64,000 nucleotides of DNA. Origin: Neofusicoccum parvum (Eukaryota; Ascomycota; Dothideomycetes; Botryosphaeriales; Botryosphaeriaceae). Below, piece after piece: positions 56,856 through 64,000 of the stretch; position 1 is the stretch's first letter; each line of letters starts with the position of its first letter. The notes under the pieces were generated by a model. That model was not told where the DNA came from and did no database searches. It saw only the letters and a list, made by a program, of their open reading frames with translations. The translations under genes were made by a program, and so were the position numbers. Location: assembly GCA_020912385.1 (NCBI GenBank), contig CP087206.1, positions 2,232,001 to 2,296,000 of the forward strand. Direction: 5' to 3'.

Positions 56856-58758
56856 ATGTCGATTTCACGACCATCATCATCGGGTCCACCTATCACCGAA
56901 AGCCCATCGGATCACCAAGATACGCAAAACCCTGAAATTTCCGGAGCGGAACTTCCTTCAATGCCTTCTGCAGATATTTTGTCTGACGGAGAGGGTACAA
57001 TGAGAGGTAAGATCGAAAAAGGACTTTTGGAAACGATGATCATGAGAACAAATCTACAAAAGAGAATTATACTCCATGAACCCCTCAAGAAGCTCTAGCA
57101 AAAGAAGAAGAGAGTCAAGTTTTATCAGACTTTTTTGACTAATGAGAAGTTGGACATAAGTCAGTTCTACAAGATCTTATCCATCCTTGTTCTTTCCAAG
57201 TTTTGCAGGTAAGACAAGGTTGAGGATATCTTTTTCAGTCATTCCAACCGTCGCGATGAAGACCTTCTCTTTGAATACAATGACCTGAGGGAAACAAACT
57301 TCCTTGACAGCATAGACGGGGACCAATTTTCTAAGAACCAGTGGATCTTCTGTCCCCTTGTCATCCAAAAACGACGGAGAATTTACAATCTTGCAAAGAA
57401 GCCAGAACGTCGTTTTCCATTCATCGAACCCTCCAAGAAGATTGGAGAAGGAGCAACCTGTTCTGTAACGAAGGAAGTCATTGCTCCATTTCACCTTGAG
57501 TCTACGGACAAGCCATTTGTCAACAAGGAGGTATGTACTCCTTTGCACGAATCAATAATCATGACTCACAAAAAGGCAGAACAAACTTGTAGCCTGCAAG
57601 CACATTCGAACAGCAAATGTCAAACCAGAAGAGATGACGAATCTCGACAACCTACGACAATGCATCAGCAACCATGACCGAATTATGGTCAACTTCGCCA
57701 CCTTCCAATGTGAGTCCGAGTACATCATCTTGTATGATCTGGCTGAATATGACCTCGAGAAATTCCTGGTGAATAACAATGCACTCACACGTCCTGACTC
57801 AGCACAATACAATCCGAACGGACCCACCTCGTACAACAAAGCGGATTTGATTCAAGAAAGCTGTAACCTCGCGAACGCACTCGAATTTCTTCACAGTCAT
57901 CTACATGGTGTAGAGGGAGAAGTTACGTGTGCGCACAACGATCTCAAACCCGAAAATATCCTCGTTTTCTACTCTCACAGCACCGAGGATAGGTACCCGG
58001 TCGGCCAATGGAAGATCACGGACTTTGGAATCGCGCGTCTAAGGCCGAAACGGACACACAGGCCCAGCCCAGTCGAGGAGGAAGAACCAGTAACACCCGT
58101 CGACATCTCACCGAAACGTCATTCGCAAGATTTTCTCAGCCCATCCTCTGCGGAAAGTAGCCCTTCCAAACCCAAAATACATGAATCGCTTGAACCCGTG
58201 CTGGAAACTCATCGAGCACGGCAACTATCGGCCTCGTCAACGTTTTCCCTCAGCAAGACAGAAGCAAAAAGAGATCTCGGACGGTTCACCGCGCCCGAGG
58301 TAGTGAAGAAAGGCCACGCGTAGATTGATGCAAGACTCGGAGACATCTGGTCGTTTGCTTGCATATTCAGTGAAATGCTGCTCTTCTCGATCAGTCCAGA
58401 TTTGGTGAAAGAATTCAGAAGTTTCTGCGAGGAAATCAACAAGGAGGACATGCGTTTTTACAATCACGTCAACAGGCAAGTCAAGCCGGAGATCCTACAA
58501 TGGCTACACGGGATCAGATCTATCCACTACTCGGCCAAATCCCAATGGTACCAGGAGTGTTTGGACCTGATAGGAGCGGTTTTGAAGCCAAACGATGCCA
58601 AGAAACGGCTAGCAGCGAGTGAAATACGCCGAAGGTTGCATGAAATTCGAAAATCAATGAATTCACAGCTGCCAGAACAACAAGAAGACGACGAACCTGA
58701 CACTCCTTCCACCACTGGATTTCACCCTACGTTTAGAGTTACCACCGAACACAATTAA
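56856..58758 (+). pseudogene. Protein kinase inactivated by three nonsense codons
   Basis: Exons 56856-57530 and 57580-58758 (49-nt intron GTATGT...GGCAG) encode a fungal-type kinase of about 617 codons. The N-terminus has helical KIEKGLLETMIMRTNLQK and NEKLDISQFYKILSILVLSK segments. The kinase domain has IGEGATCSVTKE (Gly loop), VACKHI (Lys), CAHNDLKPENIL (HND for HRD), WKITDFGIARL (DFG), RFTAPE and DIWSFACIFSEMLL. In-frame stops occur at 57096-57098 (TAG), 57210-57212 (TAA) and 58321-58323 (TAG); homology continues in the same frame past each, and no indel is needed. All three fit Gln codons changed by C-to-T (CAG/CAA to TAG/TAA). Such kinases often occur with HET or NLR-like genes. As it stands it cannot make a complete protein. 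Confidence 0.82.
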
Positions 58759-60954
58759 TTGATTGGGCGTATTTTCCTTTTCATTTTACCCTGTCATGTT
58801 TATTACATTCATATCTTTATTATTTTGGATTTTGAAAGTTTCTTTATGTATGAACTGATTTTTCCAGTTTTTTAAATTATAAAACGTGTGAAGAAGTGCA
58901 ACCATTCATTCTGTAACCCTGTAGTGACCGCGATGGGACGTTCAGAGGCATTAAGACGACATACCCAACCTTCTTCCCCATTTCATAAAATTGTGATCAC
59001 CAAGTCGAGAGGAAGTCGATTTCCTGTTTCTTGCGAGAGTCAAACATAGTGCTATTATGGAACTAGTCAATCTGCATGGGCAGCAAGTCATCCTTTTTAC
59101 ATGGTCTGTACTGCTGACAGTGTGAAGTATATCTTGGAGATCAAACGATGAAACTCGGCCGATGGAAGTAACCTCAACTTCGACATAGACTGGATCAGGA
59201 GGAATTCCATAGGCGCCCGCTTGAAGAAGTTCGGAAACTCAATTCCAAGCTCCCGCCGTACAAAAGCCCGAATTGAACCCGAGAGCGACATCCAAAGTGT
59301 GACAACTCCGTTTCGAACAGTCTCGCATCGTTTGTTGGTGGGGTGTTCCTAAGCCGGTGGATATAAGAATGCAAAACTACGTTCCACGCTAAGATTGGAT
59401 GAGGGGAAGTGCTGTAGCAGCACTAGTTGGTCGAACAGATCCGTTGTGTAATCCGAGATAGATTGCTGGACGCGACAGCGATACGTATACGAATGTGAAG
59501 TTAGGCGGTGGGTGAGAAAACCGCGCAACAAGCAAGCTTCGGGCGCTCTCTAGTGGAATCTTATCAGGCTTACTATGTACAATGCTCATGCAAGGCACAA
59601 TTCTTACTTTGACGTAGGTTTAGGCCGGCATATTCCGCAGATAGGAATCAGCATATCCGCTAAAAGCATTCGAGGCGCGCGTCATTACAGTACAGATCCC
59701 TGCAACACGAACAGAAACTAACTCGAGGAGGCATGTCAAACCTGCACCAGAGAAACCGAGACACTTACATGGAGAAAATACCATTTTCCTGCCAGCCTCT
59801 GCTCCGGGAACGGAGAATGCGGCTCCGTTTTAGTTCCAGATATGTGGAGTTGAGCCGCTATTCAACTCGAAGTCTGCTGCGTAGAGCCGATCAAGACAGC
59901 CGTCCGCATACTCATATTCTTCTGCTTTCATTTCCTCGCAAGCGGGAATTTTAGAGCTGAAAACTGTGGTTATTTGCTTCAGTCCTTCTGCTCTGGTAGA
60001 ACAGAACTGAGGCTGATGGTAGCGGCGCCATTGCAACTGTGGGGTACGACGTAGTCTCGAGTCATTCGGGTTGGATCGGCTCCGGCCGTGTGGGTGTGGC
60101 GCTGACTATATCCAAGGTGGTAAAATGGAGCATGGAAAAGCTTGACGTGATTCGGAGGCGATCTCGGAAAGATACACAGCGGCGGTGGTTGTGGAGGCGT
60201 TAGGGCCTGGGTGTGCAACCATTCGAAGGGGCTGATGAGAAGTAGATTCTTGGCGAAGAAGAGAGAGGAGTGGGGAGAAGGTGCCCCTTATAACTGTCTC
60301 GGGTCAAAGTTAAATACACGTGATCCGACAGGACACCTGGTTTTTGGTCTCAGTTCAACATCTGCTATTGTCCTGATGTGGGGATCGGGATCCAGCAAAA
60401 CCTGCATCACTGCTCCCACTGCAACAAGTCCGCGCGGCCGCTTGGTATGGGACCCTTTCCTCGCATAGTGAGGTTGGCAAATGCGCTAATTAAGCTCCCT
60501 CGGATTCTATGCGGTAGAATGAGCCCCCCAAGAATATGACGCGCAACGAGAGGTTTGAAATCATAGGGCACGAGCGGAAACCTGAGCTGCCTGAGTACGT
60601 GTATCTATTGCGACAACACATTGAATCTATTTCGATCTACCACGACGCCTAAGGGCGTGGGGATGCTATAATTAGTCTACCCGAGGAGCGAGTTCTGGAT
60701 CCGGGGTGTCGTAAGGCTGGACGATCCGAATACGAATAGCGACGTGTCTCGCTTTGTAGATGCGCACCGCCTCGACAAAGCCAAGACCAAAGTCTGGGCA
60801 GAGATATGTAGATTAGAAAAGCAGCTTCTTGCCTCGAGAATCTCTCTTGCATTATCCTCATCCACAGCTTCACACTCCATTCTCAGCCTTCAGCAAAAGA
60901 ACATCCTTCCAGCAAATCCATTCGATTTCAAAAATCCGAAATCCAACGCCCAAC
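58759..60954. other. Long gene-poor region
   Basis: About 2.2 kb between the kinase pseudogene and the MARVEL-like gene. Only short frames without domains. AT-rich just after the pseudogene (58760-58920). Confidence 0.45.
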
Positions 60955-61594
60955 ATGCAGGCAATCAAGGACTTCTTCAACTACTCTCCTATTTTCGATC
61001 CCCGCTTCAACCTCCGGATACACCTTCTCCAGCTGGTTCTGATAGTAACGGCTGTCATTCTTACCTTTGTACGAATGACAATGAACGTCCCAAGGACCCG
61101 AGCAAACACGATGGCCTTGTCCATGGTCAGTAGCTATACTTCACCTTCATTACCACATCTAGCTAACGTTGAACTACCAATATAGGGCGCAAAATCGTTG
61201 ATCATCATCGCCTATCAACTCCTGACTTGCCACGTTGAGAAGTTCAAGAAATGGGCGAGCCCGAAGGCCAACGCGATTCTCAACACCCTCGAGATCGTCT
61301 TCTGGGCTGCGGTCACGTTCATGGTCTTCCAGGCGAACTTGAACTCCTGCACGGGAACAAGCTGCATCCTGAGCTGGATTGTCGTCGGACTGGCAGGTAT
61401 TTTACAGTGAGTTTCTCTCTAGTCGCCAGCCTGACTACTGTAGACACTATACTGACAGATTGCGCTACAGTGTTCTCGCCATGCAGACAGCAGTCGTGTC
61501 CATCTGCGACTTCCGCTACTTCCGCAAGTACGGCGTCCCTCGTTGCTCGCAGCAGCCGCCCAAGGACGAAGTGACGATGCAGGAGGTGGTTTAA
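60955..61594 (+). CDS. MARVEL-like four-helix membrane protein
   Basis: Exons 60955-61125, 61186-61406 and 61471-61594 give 171 residues. Four hydrophobic segments: RIHLLQLVLIVTAVILTFV, KSLIIIAYQLLTC, ILNTLEIVFWAAVTFMVFQA and ILSWIVVGLAGILHVLAM, with short cytosolic ends, fit the MARVEL-domain layout of fungal proteins at plasma-membrane or vesicle membranes. The loop NSCTGTSC holds two cysteines. Introns (60 and 64 nt) have GTCAGT/GTGAGT donors, and branch GCTAACG in the first. It converges with a small secreted-protein gene. Confidence 0.82.
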
Positions 61595-61806
61595 AACACC
61601 AGAGTGGGGAGGTGGCTGGAGATAAGGAACCAGCAGGATACGGATAGATCACGTTCGATAGAGGCATTTCTAGAACATACATGGGCAGGCACATGTTACA
61701 AAGCGGGAGAGAAAGATAGAGAAAAAACAGAATTCTTAGATTGTTTTCAAGCGGCATGACTCAAATATTCAGGTGAACCACTCAATTACCAAGTGATCCG
61801 AGGAAG
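61595..61806. other. Convergent 3' flanks
   Basis: No gene is seen. Confidence 0.5.
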
Positions 61807-62154
61807 TTAAGCCCTCGGTGGCATGAAGTCTAGACCATTAGCCGGCACCCCTGTCACGGCGCTAGCGTTGCCCCGCTTCGTCGAAGCCGTCATCGTGATG
61901 TTCACATCCACAGGCCTCAGGGGTGGCGCTGCAGTGGCAACGGTGAAGGACGAAGTGGCCTGGTTGAGGTGAGGAGCCTTGGTGGTGATCGAGATGAAAG
62001 AAGTTACGTTGCTGAAACGTGGTGTCTCAAGGGAGATGCTGAAGATGGGGGCTTCGGTGACAGTAGTGTAGATGGTGGTTGTTTTGCCGTCGCGCCGCGA
62101 AACGGCGCTCCCCGCAACGAGGGGAAGCATGAGAACAGCGTTGATGAGCAACAT
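61807..62154 (-). CDS. Small secreted Thr-rich protein
   Basis: A single exon of 115 residues with signal peptide MLLINAVLMLPLVAGSAVS followed by RR, a possible processing site. The mature part is Thr/Ser/Ala-rich (TTTIYTTVTEAP, SFISITTKAP, SFTVATAAPP) with sequons NVT, NIT and NAS and no cysteines, so it is probably O-glycosylated. No family is recognised. The spaced T-x-AP motifs look like weak internal repeats of about 18-20 residues. It could be a wall-associated or secreted mucin-like peptide. Confidence 0.5.
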   Translation of the reverse strand: MLLINAVLMLPLVAGSAVSRRDGKTTTIYTTVTEAPIFSISLETPRFSNVTSFISITTKAPHLNQATSSFTVATAAPPLRPVDVNITMTASTKRGNASAVTGVPANGLDFMPPRA

Positions 62155-64000
62155 GTTCGCGTGAGTGTTGGGATTAATTTTTGTAAAATCCTTTCGTAGA
62201 CGGCTTGGTTAAGTAGCGCATCCAGAGACAACAGAAGAGCGTTGTTCAAAAATCTGAGATTTGTTTGTTGGCGCTTCCAGCATTGTTCCAAGATGTTCTT
62301 CCAGAACAATGTCAGCCTGCAGCTCCGTTTGCAGATCAGGCCAGCGAAAACGCATCGAATTTGATGCCAGGCCGAATAATTCATGCCAGTACATCGATTG
62401 AAGTATCATTTCTTGCAAAGCCGAGACTGTTGGTCAGACGAAAGAAAGTACTGAGTCTGACAGCATCTCAGCCAAACAATCATACACGGCACACCTCGGA
62501 GATCACAAAATACGCAGTCTCTATCTTGACATCTGCAGAGTTGCAGTACATGTGCAATACAGAACCCTTGCTCTCCCCAAACCACTGCTCACGCACGACG
62601 AACCGATCCCCACGACCCATCCAGACGCGTGCGGACCCTCCACCCAGCCATCAAACCCCCACGTCCACATCCCCTTTCACCCACAACGTCAACAATCCGG
62701 CCTCTCTTCTAGCAGCCTCTTCCCTACCAGTTTTCACTTAAAGCAACCACACCACCCCGCCAGCCCTCCTCCGCCAGCCCTCGCGCTCGCTCCCGGCACG
62801 CCTCTCCTCCGCCTCCGCCTCATCCCCGCCCTGTCCCCGCCCCGCCCAACTCGACCTTCACGCCTCCACCGCATCTCCGTTCGCGCCTCCGCCCGCTCCA
62901 GACCGGCCGTTTGCCGCCGCGCCGCTCGCCGCGCGCGCAGCGCCGTGTCCGCGCATCGGCGCCCAGCGGCTGCCTCGGCTTGTCGAGCCGCTGCGGGTGG
63001 CTGGCGGGCATCCGGCTGGCTCTGAAGCGGGCGTGGCGGCGAATGGTGGCGTGGCTCCAGAGCTGACCGCAGGAGGGGGGGCTCATAGCCTAGCTGAAGC
63101 TCGGAGAGGGTGGCGGGAACGGCTGGGATAGTGCTGGCGAGAGGGGGTAGAGATGTGGAAGATAGTGTGAGAGGGGTGGAGGTACAGCTGACGTGGAGCG
63201 GTCGTTTTCGTGGTCGGTTGTGGTGGTGAGGGAGGCATGGGCGGTCAGAGGGATGAGTTCGGTAGGGAGGCGCGGCGAGGGCACTTTCTGCAGCCAAGTA
63301 TGGAAGTTGAGGGAGGCTGGATGTCTCGCAGATGAATTGACAGATGCGTGGGAAATGGTATAATTTCTGAGGATGGAGGTGGCCGTGGTTGCGACAGTGA
63401 TTATCACTGAGGTGCCCTGTGGCCTTAGTCCTTTCCTTTTGGGCCTCTGGGTTTGTTAAAGGGGGCATCGTAGGCTTTTTCGTCTGCAATTTTAGCTTTT
63501 CCGAACCGTCATTACTAAGAGTGCCTGGCCCTGCCGGCGAAGTAACAGCATCGTGGGGATTCCATCTCATCATCGAAAAATGATCGCAGGTCAAGACCAT
63601 CCCAGTGCCTGAGCCATACCTCAAGTGCCCCAGAGATCGGCCTGTAGTCGAAATCTTGGAAATTCGCAATTTGCTCTTAGTTTTGCTCTTCGTCACTATT
63701 GTCGAGTGCATCTACTGCGTTGCGGATTAGACTCTTGAAATTCAACACCAGCTCTCAGCCTCCGCTTTGCTCCTCCTCGAGGTGACCGCGGCTGGCTGTT
63801 GATATTGCTTAGTGGAGTCTGAGTGTTTTACGCGTAAGAATCGAATAAGTCACTGGCTACCATATATTCGATGAGAGGCACAGTTGTTGTGGGGCTTGGG
63901 CGGCGCAGGCGGTGCGGGCAGCGGCACGTAGCAGTGATTGGCACACTGAGCCGCATCGCTATCTCCAAAGACTGCTGACTATAAAGATTCAGAGGATAAT
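62155..64000. other. No supported gene to the window end
   Basis: A C-rich segment (62640-62960) creates long Pro/Arg-rich frames on both strands, including a 325-codon minus frame, but composition and lack of domains argue against coding. Something could extend in from beyond 64000. Confidence 0.4.

Noticed and set aside
57096..58323. Reading the in-frame TAG/TAA as glutamine (alternative code)
   Set aside because: Other genes in the window use TAA and TAG as normal stops, so nonsense mutation is the simpler explanation.
62734..63711. 325-codon minus-strand frame near the window end
   Set aside because: Composition is driven by a C-rich tract and no domain is visible.

Overview
The window looks like nuclear DNA of a filamentous ascomycete (Pezizomycotina). 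The evidence is short introns of about 48-70 nt with GTRNGT donors and CTAAC/CTGAC branch sites, GC-rich genes, and families typical of these fungi: HET-type incompatibility proteins, a CFEM protein, two P450s, a LaeA-like methyltransferase relic, a Zn-cluster-less transcription factor, an NCS1 permease and F-box/2EXR proteins. I cannot fix class or genus from sequence alone. Spliced models were built by hand from splice consensus and reading-frame continuity; there is no transcript evidence.

Layout. 0-2.9 kb: mostly gene-poor, one small spliced candidate gene. 2.9-4.1 kb: GPI-anchored protein with five cysteine modules. 5.6-8.8 kb: F-box gene converging on a secreted GH43/CBM35 exo-beta-1,3-galactanase-type gene, stop codons one base apart. 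10.5-11.4 kb: SDR. 11.7-12.6 kb: a solo LTR with intact TATAG target duplication. 13.0-13.9 kb: 2EXR/F-box-like gene. 14.2-18.2 kb: P450 and SDR transcribed divergently. 19 kb: secreted protein. 20.4-21.1 kb: frameshifted kinase-like gene. 23.5 kb: CFEM protein. 25.1-26.8 kb: transcription factor converging on a secreted DUF3237 protein. 27.8-31.1 kb: 2-oxoglutarate dioxygenase and NCS1 nucleobase permease sharing a 468-bp promoter. 31.8-33.9 kb: membrane protein. 34.6-36.7 kb: frameshifted HET gene. 37.7-38.3 kb: cupin. 40.4-41.7 kb: decayed LaeA-like methyltransferase. 42.4-43.9 kb: MFS monocarboxylate-type transporter with a frame conflict. 44.9-46.6 kb: second P450. 47.8-52.0 kb: one continuous frame joining a HET-like membrane protein to a DAL5-type MFS transporter. 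53-54.6 kb: coiled-coil protein and a secreted SurE-type phosphatase. 56.4-58.8 kb: Cys-rich microprotein and a kinase pseudogene. 61-62.2 kb: MARVEL-like protein and a small secreted protein. The last 1.8 kb has no supported gene.

How the parts work together. The most coherent unit is the 2OG-dioxygenase/NCS1 pair, which suggests uptake plus oxidation of a nucleobase. The P450/SDR pair could be the core of a small oxidative metabolic locus. Much of the rest is accessory: self-recognition genes (HET, kinase, HET-like), extracellular cysteine-rich proteins, and several inactivated genes. The decay takes two forms: C-to-T nonsense changes at CAG/CAA codons (RIP-like) and one-base indels, two of them in T runs. 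Several GC-rich genes on both strands also switch from C-rich to G-rich coding strand midway.
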